The notes: a model not told the origin generated them from the sequence alone. A stretch of DNA of 36,518 bases from Enterococcus villorum (GCF_007990225.1 NZ_BJWF01000024.1:1-36518), one strand, 5' to 3'. Positions 16,068 to 24,898 are shown, counted from the first letter of the stretch. Numbers and translations: made by a program.

Positions 16068-16928
16068 TTAATAGCGTTTGGCTTGATCAATTGTGTTTAA
16101 GATAGTCATCTTATGTTTGACTACTTCTTGAACCTTTTTATTGGCATATGGATAGATCATATTTGGTTCATACATTTCTGGATTTTCCGTCAGTACTTCT
16201 CTCAAAGCTTCGAAAAAGACACTCTTAAGATCTGAACTAAGGTTTACTTTGGCTACTCCATATTTAACTGCTTCACTTACTTCTTTATCAGGGTTACCTG
16301 ATCCACCATGTAAAACAAAAGGGATATCGATTTTTTCATTCAATTCTTTTAATAATTCAATGTTTAATTTTGGTGTTTTATTCTTTGGATATAGTCCATG
16401 CGCTGTACCAATCGCTACTGCTAAAGTATCAATATTTGTTTCCTCAACAAAACGTTTTGCCTGATCAGGATCGGTGTAGATAATATTTTCTGCCCCTCCT
16501 TCTGCAGAACCATTATTGCCAATTGTCCCAAGTTCGGCCTCAACTGAAACATTGACTTCATGAGCAAGGGAAACAACTTCTTTTGTAATCTTCAGATTGT
16601 CTTCAAATGATTGCAATGATGCATCAATCATCACGGAAGTATAGCCATTGCGAATTGCTCGCAAGACATCACTAACTGAGCCACCATGATCCAAATGTAT
16701 AACTACCGGTACTTTACTTGAATGAGCATAGGCTCTGACTGCATCAACAAATTCATCATTGAGATAAGCAATCTCATCTGGATGGATTTCCAAAATCACA
16801 GGCGCATTTAGCGCTTCCGCTTCCTCCATGATGGCCTTTAACATATCGTAACTGCAAATATTAAACGCAGGAACCGCAAATTGATTTTCTTTGGCAACTT
16901 TTAGCAACTCTTTCATCGTATATAACAT
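16068..16928 (-). CDS. Class II ketose-phosphate aldolase (fructose/tagatose type)
   Basis: 286 aa, zinc-dependent class II aldolase. Asp80 and His81 of VVIHLDHGGS (75-84) fit the catalytic Asp and a zinc ligand. The region GTIGNNGSAEGGAENIIY, the GTAHGLYPK segment and the VLHGGSGNP loop are family marks. It differs clearly from the housekeeping aldolase at 28002 and is closer to the GatY/KbaY style. Its ATG overlaps the IIBC stop by one base (TAATG), so it is coupled to the PTS gene. It probably cleaves the ketose phosphate made by the PTS; no kinase gene accompanies it. Confidence 0.88.
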   Translation of the reverse strand: MLYTMKELLKVAKENQFAVPAFNICSYDMLKAIMEEAEALNAPVILEIHPDEIAYLNDEFVDAVRAYAHSSKVPVVIHLDHGGSVSDVLRAIRNGYTSVMIDASLQSFEDNLKITKEVVSLAHEVNVSVEAELGTIGNNGSAEGGAENIIYTDPDQAKRFVEETNIDTLAVAIGTAHGLYPKNKTPKLNIELLKELNEKIDIPFVLHGGSGNPDKEVSEAVKYGVAKVNLSSDLKSVFFEALREVLTENPEMYEPNMIYPYANKKVQEVVKHKMTILNTIDQAKRY

Positions 16929-18361
16929 TATACTTCCACCTCATTTGTCAGATTTTCTTGTTTCGCTGTTTTTACTTCTTTTGTTACTTCTTTTTCATTC
17001 ACGTTTTTCTTTAATACCCCCAGTGATAGAGCCGTCATCACTGTACCAGCTAGAATCGCCAATAGATACATTGGGAGTTGATTAATCACATTTGGTATAA
17101 GCATCACCCAAACGCCACCATGAGGCGCAATAGAAGTGACACCCGCTGCCATTGAAATACCTGCTGCAGTGGCTGAACCAATCATCAAACTGGGAATCAC
17201 TCTTAATGGATCGGATACAGCAAAAGGAATTGCACCTTCTGTAATGTAAGAGGCCCCTAAAACCCAGCAAGACTGTCCAGATGTTCGTTCTTCTTGCGTA
17301 AATTTCTTCTTAAATAAAAGCGTAGCTAAGGCAATGCCTAATGGCGGCGTCATCCCGGCTGCCATGCACGCAGCAATTGGTGCGTTCACTCCTGCCGACA
17401 TTAATCCGATAGAAAAAGTCGATATGGATTTATTAATTGGTCCACCCATATCTGCTGCCATCATAACGCCAATAATTAGACCAAATAATAATCCAGAAGT
17501 ATTTCCTAAGCTATTTAACCAACTAGTTAAAACCTCTAACAGCCATGAAATTGGTTGTTCAATCACAAAGACCATTGCCAGTCCAATGATGAGAATCGAG
17601 ACAAGTGGTACTATGATCAATTGATACATCACTAAAATTTCTTTCTTGATCGTTAATTTATTTGCTAGAAAGTCAGTCACATAGCCTGCTAAAAGTCCAC
17701 CAATCATCCCGCCAAGAAATCCTGAGCCACCAGTAGATGCAAGTAAGCCAGCAACAATGCCTGGTGCAAACCCTGCTTTACCTGCAATTGACGTCGCAAT
17801 CCCCGCACCTAAAGCTGGAACCATCATAGCAAAAGCTGTATGTCCTCCAATTCGTGACAAAGCAGCTGCTAAAACATTATAATCCGCCGCTTCAGGATCA
17901 GAAGCTGTGATACCAAAAGCAAAGCTTAATGCAATAATAATTCCACCAGCGATAACAAACGGAAGCATATAGTTCACACCACTCATAAAGTGATTATAAA
18001 GAGTCGGTTTTTGCTTAACCATTTGCTCACTTTTCGCAGATACGTTGGAAATGGTGACTGTATCAATATGGTTTAAAGCTTCTTCAATCACTTTTTCTGG
18101 TTCTTTGATCGCTCGACTGGTCGAAACCCTTTTTACTTTCTTTCCTGAAAAACGATCCATATCAATTTCTTTATCAACTGCTAAAATAATCGCATCTGCT
18201 TCTTTAATCTCTTCCTTGGTTAACGCATTTTCTGTTTTGATTCCTTGTGTCTCAAACTTAGCATCATATCCCATATTTTCAGCCGTTACTTCAAGTTTTT
18301 CTGCCGACATATAGGTATGGGCAATACCAGTTGGACAGGCAGTTACACCAATTATTTTCAT
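16928..18361 (-). CDS. Fructose-family PTS transporter, EIIBC
   Basis: 477 aa. The IIB domain (about 1-100) has Cys9 in GVTACPTGIAHTYM, the phosphorylated residue. After a linker the IIC membrane domain (about 120-455) has 8-10 hydrophobic segments and ends in a charged tail. It lacks IIA, which is the separate upstream gene. The frame is open to an ATG at 18394, but GGGGGAGAAG is about 7 bases before ATG 18361 and the mature IIB begins there. The substrate is a ketose or similar; fructose is the default guess. The adjacent aldolase supports a ketose-1-phosphate product. Confidence 0.92.
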   Translation of the reverse strand: MKIIGVTACPTGIAHTYMSAEKLEVTAENMGYDAKFETQGIKTENALTKEEIKEADAIILAVDKEIDMDRFSGKKVKRVSTSRAIKEPEKVIEEALNHIDTVTISNVSAKSEQMVKQKPTLYNHFMSGVNYMLPFVIAGGIIIALSFAFGITASDPEAADYNVLAAALSRIGGHTAFAMMVPALGAGIATSIAGKAGFAPGIVAGLLASTGGSGFLGGMIGGLLAGYVTDFLANKLTIKKEILVMYQLIIVPLVSILIIGLAMVFVIEQPISWLLEVLTSWLNSLGNTSGLLFGLIIGVMMAADMGGPINKSISTFSIGLMSAGVNAPIAACMAAGMTPPLGIALATLLFKKKFTQEERTSGQSCWVLGASYITEGAIPFAVSDPLRVIPSLMIGSATAAGISMAAGVTSIAPHGGVWVMLIPNVINQLPMYLLAILAGTVMTALSLGVLKKNVNEKEVTKEVKTAKQENLTNEVEV

Positions 18362-18444
18362 CGTTCTTCTCCCCCACTTACTTATTTCCATCAAGGTATC
18401 GCTTGATGTTTGTAACTCTCATGCTGATGTATCAGATGATTCTT

Positions 18445-18894
18445 TCATTCATGTTTCAAAATAGTCATTATTTCTGCTGCCGACTTCGCTCCTTTTAATT
18501 GTTGCCTAAATGTTTGATCCATTAATTTTCTTGAAAGCGCACTAAGAATTTCAAGATGACTATCTGAAGATTTTTGTGGAACCACGATAGCAAAAACGCA
18601 TTCAATCGGTATGCCATCTAATCCTAGATACTCTTTTATTTTTCCACTATGAATAAAACACAACGTAGGAACTAAAACATATTTGCTTTTTGCATGAGGA
18701 ATACCAAAACCATCCTCTATTCCCGTTGATACTTCTTCTTCCCGTTTATAAAATGCTTTGATGATCTTTTTTGCATTTTTTACTCTCCCAGTAGCTTCAA
18801 GTGCGTTTCCTAAACGTTCAAACAATGATTTTTTTGACCGAATTTCATCATCAAAAAGAATCAAATCTTCCGACAACAACTGACTAATATCCAT
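18445..18894 (-). CDS. Fructose-family PTS EIIA
   Basis: 149 aa, a IIA domain of the fructose/mannitol type (PTS_EIIA_2). The phosphorylated histidine is His67 in GIEDGFGIPHAK. It is the first gene of the IIA-IIBC-aldolase operon, 83 bases upstream of EIIBC. A strong promoter (-35 TTGAAT, 17 bases, extended -10 TGCTATACT), a cre site just downstream of the start point and a pair of operator-like repeats stand upstream. Its ribosome binding site is GGAG. Confidence 0.92.
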   Translation of the reverse strand: MDISQLLSEDLILFDDEIRSKKSLFERLGNALEATGRVKNAKKIIKAFYKREEEVSTGIEDGFGIPHAKSKYVLVPTLCFIHSGKIKEYLGLDGIPIECVFAIVVPQKSSDSHLEILSALSRKLMDQTFRQQLKGAKSAAEIMTILKHE

Positions 18895-18918
18895 TTACTC
18901 CGACCTCCCAGCTATCCT

Positions 18919-18932
18919 TGTTAACGCTTTCT
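18919..18932 (-). promoter_or_regulatory. cre (CcpA) site of the PTS operon
   Basis: AGAAAGCGTTAACA on the minus strand matches TGWAANCGNTNWCA at 13 of 14, with the same first-base deviation as the GH85 cre site. It lies between the predicted transcription start (near 18941) and the IIA gene, where CcpA would block elongation. Confidence 0.7.
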
Positions 18933-18947
18933 TTATTAACTGTGGCC

Positions 18948-18976
18948 AGTATAGCATCGTTAGCGAAACCATTCAA
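18948..18976 (-). promoter_or_regulatory. Promoter of the PTS operon
   Basis: -35 TTGAAT (18971-18976), 17-base spacer, extended -10 TGCTATACT (hexamer 18948-18953). The left operator-like repeat begins four bases upstream of the -35. Confidence 0.75.
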
Positions 18977-18979
18977 TCC

Positions 18980-19050
18980 TTTGAACGAATAACGAAAAAC
19001 AATGCAAAAAATGAAAAAATCAGTCACAAAAATGATCGTTATCGTTCAAA
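18980..19050. promoter_or_regulatory. Inverted pair of candidate DeoR operators
   Basis: TTTGAACGAATAACGA (18980-18995) and the inverted copy TCGTTATCGTTCAAA (19036-19050) differ by one inserted base. They lie just upstream of the PTS promoter, about 55 bases apart centre to centre. GTTCAAA/TTTGAAC with CGTTA-type halves is typical of DeoR-family operators in lactic acid bacteria. Confidence 0.6.
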
Positions 19051-19093
19051 AAAGAAGAAAAAATTAAAAATAGATAGAAATAGACGAATAAAA

Positions 19094-19131
19094 CGCAACA
19101 TATTTTGAATTACTAATCAAAATACGTTGCG
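19094..19131 (-). terminator. Terminator of the M60 protease gene
   Basis: CGCAACATATTTTGA (19094-19108) pairs with TCAAAATACGTTGCG (19117-19131) at 14 of 15 positions, loop of 8. On the minus strand it is followed by TTTTATTC. It is about 20 bases after the protease stop. Confidence 0.8.
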
Positions 19132-19153
19132 CTTTATTTATATCTACTTTTTC

Positions 19154-20932
19154 TTATTTAAGGAGTTCCCAATCTTGCGTAATACCTGGAATTTTATTAC
19201 GGTTCCACCATTTTGCACGGTATCTATGTCCTTGATACGTCACAATTTCCCCACCATTATAGACTTTACTACTTGACCATTCTTCTATTGTAGGTTCTAT
19301 GATCACATTATCAAGAAGTTCCCAATCATTCGAGGTAGCTGGAACTTTATTACGGTTCCACCATTTTGCACGGTACCTATGTCCTTGATACATCACGATA
19401 TCCCCAGCAACATAGTCTTTCACACTTGACCATTCTTCAATAGCGGATTCACCATTATTTTCATCATTGTTTTCATTGTTATTCTCATCGTTGTTTTCGT
19501 TGTTATTCTCGTTGTTGTTCTCATTGTTATTCTCATCATTGTTTTCGTTGTTGTTCTCATTATTGTTCTCATCATCTTGAGGAATATTTCCCACATCCCC
19601 ATTCATTTCATCACGATATTCCCAAATCTTTTTGGTTAAATTCGGTAATTGTGCTAACTGTTTACTGGTATCAGCAGTGACTTCGATTCCCCATTTTTCA
19701 AAGAATGGTGCTAAGTTAGTTTGACTGATTTTTGATGCAGATAGAATAAAATATTGGCGTTTTTCTTGCTCTGTTGCCAAGTTCTTTCCTTCTTCTCGAT
19801 ACAATTTGTGCAAGTTAGGATAAAAATCTTCCCCAAATGCTAATTCTAATTGCCAAAACATACCAAGTTTTACGAAATCGCCTTGACGGTCAAAGTTATT
19901 TGACTGGTTATTGTTCAAGTAATTAAAGATCCTCGTATATACATTATCTTTTTCTAAACGACTGCGCTGTCCTAGTGCTTTTTGTGCCCGCATAGAAAAA
20001 ATATTTACTGTCACTTCATCTAATTCCTTCCAGTCCATGCCCTCTACTTGATATGTATGTCCTAATTCATGCCAAACTCCCCATCTATCTTGATATGTTG
20101 GATCTAATAGAACTTTCATCGCTTCTTGATGGTTAAAGCCTAAATGTCTATCGGCAGCATACATATAGCTATCCTGACTACTCGTTTCTCTAAAATGCTG
20201 AATTAGACCAATTGGTTTACGGTGTAAAGAAGAACTGCCATCAATACCAGAAGTTTTATCATGAAGCGTAATCAAGTGTTCCTTCGATTCCAAAATTTTC
20301 GTTGGTTCTTTGACTAAAGCGATTGTTTTATCTGATCCAGTAATCAAAGTATTTGGTCCTACCAATTCATATCCTGGAGCATTTGGATATTTATTTAATT
20401 CATCTTGCCATTCTTTATCAGTCATTTTCCCTAAAACAAATCGAGGAATTGTGACTCCTCCACGTATTTCCACTCTTGTCGTTTGTTGTGTCACTCTTGA
20501 TCCTTCATTTTGAATATGTATAATTCCTTCTTGATCTCCAGAAATGGTATTTTTACCTCTTTGAAGACGAGTACCCGATTTTCCACCCTCTTGATAATTG
20601 CTGAGTGAAATACCAGTAAGTGTATATGTTGGCAATTGTTGTGCTGATTCATCTACATAAATCTCAATCGTATCTCCTTTTCTTTTATAGATGCCAGTTG
20701 ATTGATTACTACTACGCCATAAAAAAGTATCTAAAAGTTCGCTATAATCCTCAGTCCACTCACTTGGATAAATTTCCAACACAGTAGAAATGTTATCATC
20801 CCTTTGTATTTCAGTTATTTTTTCATTTCCTAAAATTGAATAGTTAGGTGTCGCTTCCACATTCAAATCATTTGAAAACATAATGATTCCTAGGGATAGT
20901 GTTCCTATAATAAATAGTTTTTTCTTCTTCAT
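19154..20932 (-). CDS. Secreted M60 (enhancin-like) metalloprotease with chitin-binding-type modules
   Basis: 592 aa. Signal peptide 1-27 (KKKK start, cleavage near VEA). The peptidase M60 domain (about 150-410) has His288-Glu289-x-x-His292 and Glu306 fourteen residues on, as the gluzincin-like third ligand. Next is an Asn/Glu-rich spacer of ten ENNN-type tetrapeptides (455-494). Two near-identical 45-residue modules follow (497-541 and 548-592), each with a YQGHRYRAKWWNRN core, of the carbohydrate-binding ChtBD3/CBM5-12 type. M60 proteases are known to cut mucins and other glycoproteins. No cell-wall anchor was seen. The ribosome binding site is GGAG. It has its own terminator and an AT-rich upstream region. 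Confidence 0.9.
   Translation of the reverse strand: MKKKKLFIIGTLSLGIIMFSNDLNVEATPNYSILGNEKITEIQRDDNISTVLEIYPSEWTEDYSELLDTFLWRSSNQSTGIYKRKGDTIEIYVDESAQQLPTYTLTGISLSNYQEGGKSGTRLQRGKNTISGDQEGIIHIQNEGSRVTQQTTRVEIRGGVTIPRFVLGKMTDKEWQDELNKYPNAPGYELVGPNTLITGSDKTIALVKEPTKILESKEHLITLHDKTSGIDGSSSLHRKPIGLIQHFRETSSQDSYMYAADRHLGFNHQEAMKVLLDPTYQDRWGVWHELGHTYQVEGMDWKELDEVTVNIFSMRAQKALGQRSRLEKDNVYTRIFNYLNNNQSNNFDRQGDFVKLGMFWQLELAFGEDFYPNLHKLYREEGKNLATEQEKRQYFILSASKISQTNLAPFFEKWGIEVTADTSKQLAQLPNLTKKIWEYRDEMNGDVGNIPQDDENNNENNNENNDENNNENNNENNNENNDENNNENNDENNGESAIEEWSSVKDYVAGDIVMYQGHRYRAKWWNRNKVPATSNDWELLDNVIIEPTIEEWSSSKVYNGGEIVTYQGHRYRAKWWNRNKIPGITQDWELLK
19157..19444 (-). repeat. Duplicated carbohydrate-binding module
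   Basis: Two 135-base direct copies (19157-19291 and 19310-19444) encode the paired C-terminal modules of the M60 protein. The central parts are almost identical at DNA level and differ mostly in the flanks, pointing to a fairly recent duplication. Confidence 0.85.
19451..19570 (-). repeat. 12-bp tandem repeat, ten copies, in the M60 linker
   Basis: Ten in-frame 12-base units encode ENNN, ENND or ENNG tetrapeptides. The unit is a multiple of three, so copy-number change would alter linker length without shifting frame. Confidence 0.9.
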
Positions 20933-21629
20933 TCCAGCTCTCCTTAATCAATAGCAAATATTATTATAATTATTTTTATATTTATATCTATAAATTATAA
21001 TTATATTATAATTATAACACTATAATTTAAGGGGTGCCATAAATTTTTTTTAGAAAAATCACAATTAATAAAATACGTGATAACCATTTTATAGAATTAT
21101 AAATAGAACAGAAAAAAATAGAGCCATCCTAAGATGCACTCTATAAAAGACTAATCCTCTTTAAAAAATTCTCTTTACTTGTTTCTTCCGGTCATTAACA
21201 CCTCATGTATTCACTTTCTAGAAATTGTTCACTATCAATTATATACAACTTTATTTAGACCACAAAAATTAACAATAACTAATTATTTAAATTTACCTTT
21301 ACTTCAATAAAACTATCGTTTAACGAAAATCAACAATTCCTTTGCCTTAAAATATAATAACGATAAATAAATGGTAGGCTACCCCACTGTTAGTTTCTTT
21401 GTTGCCCTATCATCTATCAAAGTAAACTTATTTTCATTTCTTTACTAAAAGTAAAACCAATTAAAACCATGCTACCGTTGCTTTAATCATTGAGATGATG
21501 ACATTTTTCTTATTCTATAACATTTGCCACGTTGAAACATTTAATAAAATCCTTTCTAAACCGACTTATTATTTTATAAAAAAACGTTTTATTCAACTTT
21601 CATCAATCTGTATGTTTTTTACTCTATTT
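20933..21629. other. AT-rich intergenic region, about 700 bases
   Basis: Extremely AT-rich next to the M60 start. It holds a perfect inverted repeat at 20995-21017 (arms TTATAATTATA around one T), with several TATAAT-like hexamers on the minus strand that could drive the protease gene. Further right there are only short out-of-context frames and no recognisable RNA or gene. Confidence 0.6.
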
Positions 21630-23243
21630 TTAGGTACCCTCGACTAGATCACGGCGCTTGTATCCTAAGTAACCTATAAATAAGAAGCAAATACTAATTG
21701 CAGTGATCACTGAAAAAACGGTGCCATCAAACTCTTGTGCTGGCAATTGTGGGATCCAACTTTGGAGAGCGGTTTTTGAGAACCAATTGGGCAAATTCAA
21801 TATCCCGCCAAAATAATTCAAGGTAAAGGAATAACCCAAGTAAATATAGATCACTTTTCCAAACTTTGGCAACCAACCTAGAGCTAAAGCAGCTAAACCA
21901 ATATAAAATAAGACGGACGGTAAGAAATTGTAGCCCGCGGCTAAGAAATCAATCAGATTCATTGCTGATTTATTTTTCATCGCAATGATTGCCGCTTCTC
22001 CTAATCCCGCTGATGCTAACCCGATACCTACGATTCCAGCAAACACAGCTAAAAGGATCGTTGTCCAATATAATTGTCCCCGAGTGACTTTAGTAATATA
22101 GAGTTGATCCAGATGTCCTCTCGTTTCTTCTGCAAATAGTTTATTGACAATGACGATCGGCAGAATCGTTACCAATCCGATCATGACCATCATGATCTTT
22201 GCCGTAAAGGATTCTTCAATAGAAACACCAGATTGAGTAAACATTTGTTTCATCAATTCATTTCCACTAAGAAAGACTTGCATGTCTCCATAAATGGATC
22301 CATAAGCAACCCCCATCACGATAAATGCAACCAGCCAAGCAATCATGCTCCCTTTATTGATCTTAAAAAATAACCCAGGCACACAAAGCAGTGATTTTTT
22401 AGCCGTAGCACGACCTTCACGCTCAGGAAGATAACCCGCTCCCATATCGCGATGTCCTTCCAATACAAATGCAAGTATGATCAAGACAAGACTAAAAAAT
22501 AAAGCAAATAGTAATAGCACCCAGTTGTTTTTTGTAAAAGGATAAGTCAGGTAAATCCAGCCCATTGGATTGAACATAGATAGCTTAAGATTAGATACAT
22601 CCGTTGTGGCACGTATAATATATAAAATTCCTATGAGACTTAAAGACGCTCCTATTGCTCCAGCAGACGTCGCCATAATCTGCGACATCACAAGCGCTAA
22701 TACACCGCCCATAATCCCAGCCAATGCGATCGATCCGCCAAACAATAAAGCGCCTTTAGCATCAAGCGTTTCTACACCAAAACTTGTCATAATTCCACCA
22801 ATCAAAAGACCTAACAAAAGGTTGATCGATAGCACCTCATTGATTACAGCTAATGAATTGGCTTGTCGTCCTACTCGAAATGAACGAACCAATTCAGTCA
22901 AACCTAATTCCTCTTCTTTTCTTGTATGATTCACCACATGAATAGCTGAAATAACCATCGCAAACAAGCCGCAAAACAACAACATCTCTTGGGCATACAT
23001 CGCACCCAAAGTATAATCCGCACCTAGTTTGATCGGTGTAGGCCCAACCATTGAGGTCATCGCTGGATTTTGCATTGTTTCAAACATTCCTAAAAGACCT
23101 CGGCCTTTACCAATCTCTTCAAATGCTGGGATGAACCCTCCTGAAAACAAACCCAAACCTAAAATCCAAATTATTATTTTTTTCCAATCACGTTTTACAT
23201 ATTGAACAAATAGTACGTTCCAACGAGCAAATTTCTCTTTCAT
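21630..23243 (-). CDS. ABC exporter permease (tetronasin/polyketide-type)
   Basis: 537 aa with about 12 membrane helices in two similar halves, each starting with a long basic N-terminal segment and a helix. This is the large permease of the exporter family annotated as polyketide antibiotic (tetronasin-like) exporters. The frame is open to 23321, but GGAGG is 7 bases before ATG 23243 (MKEKFARWNVLF), so that start is used; the upstream part would overlap the ATPase. It is 22 bases after the ATPase gene. The substrate is unknown; resistance to an ionophore or antimicrobial is only an inference. Confidence 0.88.
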   Translation of the reverse strand: MKEKFARWNVLFVQYVKRDWKKIIIWILGLGLFSGGFIPAFEEIGKGRGLLGMFETMQNPAMTSMVGPTPIKLGADYTLGAMYAQEMLLFCGLFAMVISAIHVVNHTRKEEELGLTELVRSFRVGRQANSLAVINEVLSINLLLGLLIGGIMTSFGVETLDAKGALLFGGSIALAGIMGGVLALVMSQIMATSAGAIGASLSLIGILYIIRATTDVSNLKLSMFNPMGWIYLTYPFTKNNWVLLLFALFFSLVLIILAFVLEGHRDMGAGYLPEREGRATAKKSLLCVPGLFFKINKGSMIAWLVAFIVMGVAYGSIYGDMQVFLSGNELMKQMFTQSGVSIEESFTAKIMMVMIGLVTILPIVIVNKLFAEETRGHLDQLYITKVTRGQLYWTTILLAVFAGIVGIGLASAGLGEAAIIAMKNKSAMNLIDFLAAGYNFLPSVLFYIGLAALALGWLPKFGKVIYIYLGYSFTLNYFGGILNLPNWFSKTALQSWIPQLPAQEFDGTVFSVITAISICFLFIGYLGYKRRDLVEGT

Positions 23244-23265
23244 TTTCTTTCCTCCGTTCCGACAA

Positions 23266-24147
23266 TCAGCCTTCATAGTGACGTATGAATAAATCCTCAA
23301 GCGTTGGCGGTACAGATTCAAATTTTACAACACCTAATTTAGTAGCCTCAATCAAAATCGTATTCATCGCTTCGTTATCAGCAGAAAAAGTTGCTTTCCC
23401 GTCTTTTTGAACAAAATCATGAACGCCTGCAATCGCTGCAAGTTTTTCCACATTGCCTTTTGTCCTCAAAGTAACTGTTGAGCGAGTCAAATGGCGCAAT
23501 TCATCTAATGTACCTGTCTCAACTACCACTCCCCGTCGGATGATCACAACTTTATCTGCTAATCGTTCCACTTCACTTAAAATATGTGAAGACAATAGGA
23601 TCGCTTTTCCATCTTTTTTAATTTTCTCTACCTCTTCTTGGAACACTGCTTCCATCAACGGATCAAGTCCAGAAGTGGGTTCATCTAAAACATACAAGTC
23701 AGATTCAACAGAAAGGGCAGCAATTAAGCTAACTTTTTGACGATTTCCTTTAGAATAGCTTTTGGCTTTCTTCTTTGTATCCAGTTCAAAGCGTTTGATC
23801 AAATAATCACGCTTTGCTTTGTTCCCGCCACCATGAAGTTTGATAAATAGATCAATAATCTCTCCACCCGTCAGGCTACCCCAAAGAGCCACATCCCCAG
23901 GAACATAAGAAATTCGTTTATGAATTGCTAGACTATCTTTCCAAACATCTTTACCGAATATTTGGGCATCTCCTTTATCACGGTTAATGATCCCTAGCAG
24001 TGTACGGATCGTTGTCGACTTTCCTGCGCCATTTGGTCCAATAAAACCAACAACTTCACCAGCATTTACTGTGAATGAGACATCTTTCAATGCCTGAAAT
24101 CTACCAAAATTTTTTTGCAATCCTTGTACCTTTACAATTTCTGTCAT
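23266..24147 (-). CDS. ABC exporter ATP-binding protein
   Basis: 293 aa. Walker A GPNGAGKST (37-45). The signature is the variant YSKGNRQKVSL in place of LSGGQ, common in this exporter family. Walker B is LYVLDEPTSGLDP and the switch histidine is in LLSSHILSE. The C-terminal 75 residues form the extra domain typical of drug exporters of the DrrA/CcmA class. It is first of a two-gene operon with the permease. The ribosome binding site is weak (GAGAGTGA). Confidence 0.92.
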   Translation of the reverse strand: MTEIVKVQGLQKNFGRFQALKDVSFTVNAGEVVGFIGPNGAGKSTTIRTLLGIINRDKGDAQIFGKDVWKDSLAIHKRISYVPGDVALWGSLTGGEIIDLFIKLHGGGNKAKRDYLIKRFELDTKKKAKSYSKGNRQKVSLIAALSVESDLYVLDEPTSGLDPLMEAVFQEEVEKIKKDGKAILLSSHILSEVERLADKVVIIRRGVVVETGTLDELRHLTRSTVTLRTKGNVEKLAAIAGVHDFVQKDGKATFSADNEAMNTILIEATKLGVVKFESVPPTLEDLFIRHYEG

Positions 24148-24573
24148 CGGAAATCACTCTCTTTTCTTTCAACAAGATGTTAAACCCTTCACCTAAATAA
24201 ACTGCTTTTTTATGAGCTCATCTTTTTTGTATTGTTTATAAAATCCCCGCTATCCTTGACTCCAAACTAAGTTTTTTGTTGATCCAATCATATTCTTTTT
24301 TATTTTGATCGTCAATCAAAACAAGGTTGCATCTTATTCTATTATCTCTATTTATTCGTTCATTATTTTTTATAATCCCCTAGATATATTCTCCACATAC
24401 ATCCTAAAAGTGACTGCACAAAGTTTTTCGAAAAATCCCCAAGTTAAGACATGAATGACTTTCTATTAGACTTTGGTAGATAAAAACAGCTTAGATTCGG
24501 GGAATTTAAAGAAAGATAAAAATGAAGAAACTTTAGTAGCATTTGATAGAGAAGGACAAACGTAGGAAAGAAA
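24148..24573. other. Intergenic region upstream of the ABC exporter
   Basis: About 430 AT-rich bases between the exporter genes and the rpmE2 terminator. No convincing gene, no adjacent regulator gene, and only weak promoter-like sequences on the minus strand (TTGGAG and TTTATA separated by 17 bases near 24230-24265). Confidence 0.5.
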
Positions 24574-24609
24574 ACAAAAAAGCAGACCATCCGATAAAGA
24601 TAGTCTGCT
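24574..24609 (-). terminator. Terminator of rpmE2
   Basis: On the minus strand AGCAGACTATC pairs with GATGGTCTGCT (one bulge/mismatch), followed by TTTTTTG. It lies about 25 bases after the rpmE2 stop. Confidence 0.85.
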
Positions 24610-24634
24610 AAACGTTGAATGATCAGCGTTTTTC

Positions 24635-24898
24635 TTATTCTGCAGCATTTGCGTCTTTGAGACCGTATTTTTTGTTGAAACGGTCCACACGTCCGTCTGC
24701 TTGTGTGAATTTTTGACGTCCAGTATAGAATGGATGTGAGTCAGAAGTAACTTCGACACGGATGACTGGGTATGTATTACCGTCTTCCCATTCAACTGTT
24801 TCTTGTGAAGTTTTTGTTGAACCTGACAAGAATTTGAAACCAGTTGTTGAATCCATAAATACTACTGGATGGTAATCTGGATGGATATTTTCTTTCAT
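24635..24898 (-). CDS. rpmE2: Ribosomal protein L31, type B
   Basis: 87 aa, the longer zinc-free paralogue type of bL31. It lacks the CxxC zinc motif of type A and has the family phrases [18 protein letters not shown] and the C-terminal [12 protein letters not shown]. Type B L31 often replaces type A when zinc is low, but many lactic acid bacteria keep only type B. The AAAGGAG ribosome binding site is clear. It lies about 100 bases after rho, has its own promoter and is followed by a terminator, so it can be expressed independently. Confidence 0.96.
   Translation of the reverse strand: MKENIHPDYHPVVFMDSTTGFKFLSGSTKTSQETVEWEDGNTYPVIRVEVTSDSHPFYTGRQKFTQADGRVDRFNKKYGLKDANAAE

Noticed and set aside
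19451-19570. Possible CRISPR-like repeat
   Set aside because: Direct 12-base repeats with no spacers, in frame inside the M60 gene.
19420-19602. Met/Thr/Arg-rich frame opposite the ENNN linker
   Set aside because: Only an alternative reading of the 12-base repeat.
24466-24795. 109-codon minus-strand frame near rpmE2
   Set aside because: Starts inside rpmE2 in another frame, crosses its terminator, no ribosome binding site.
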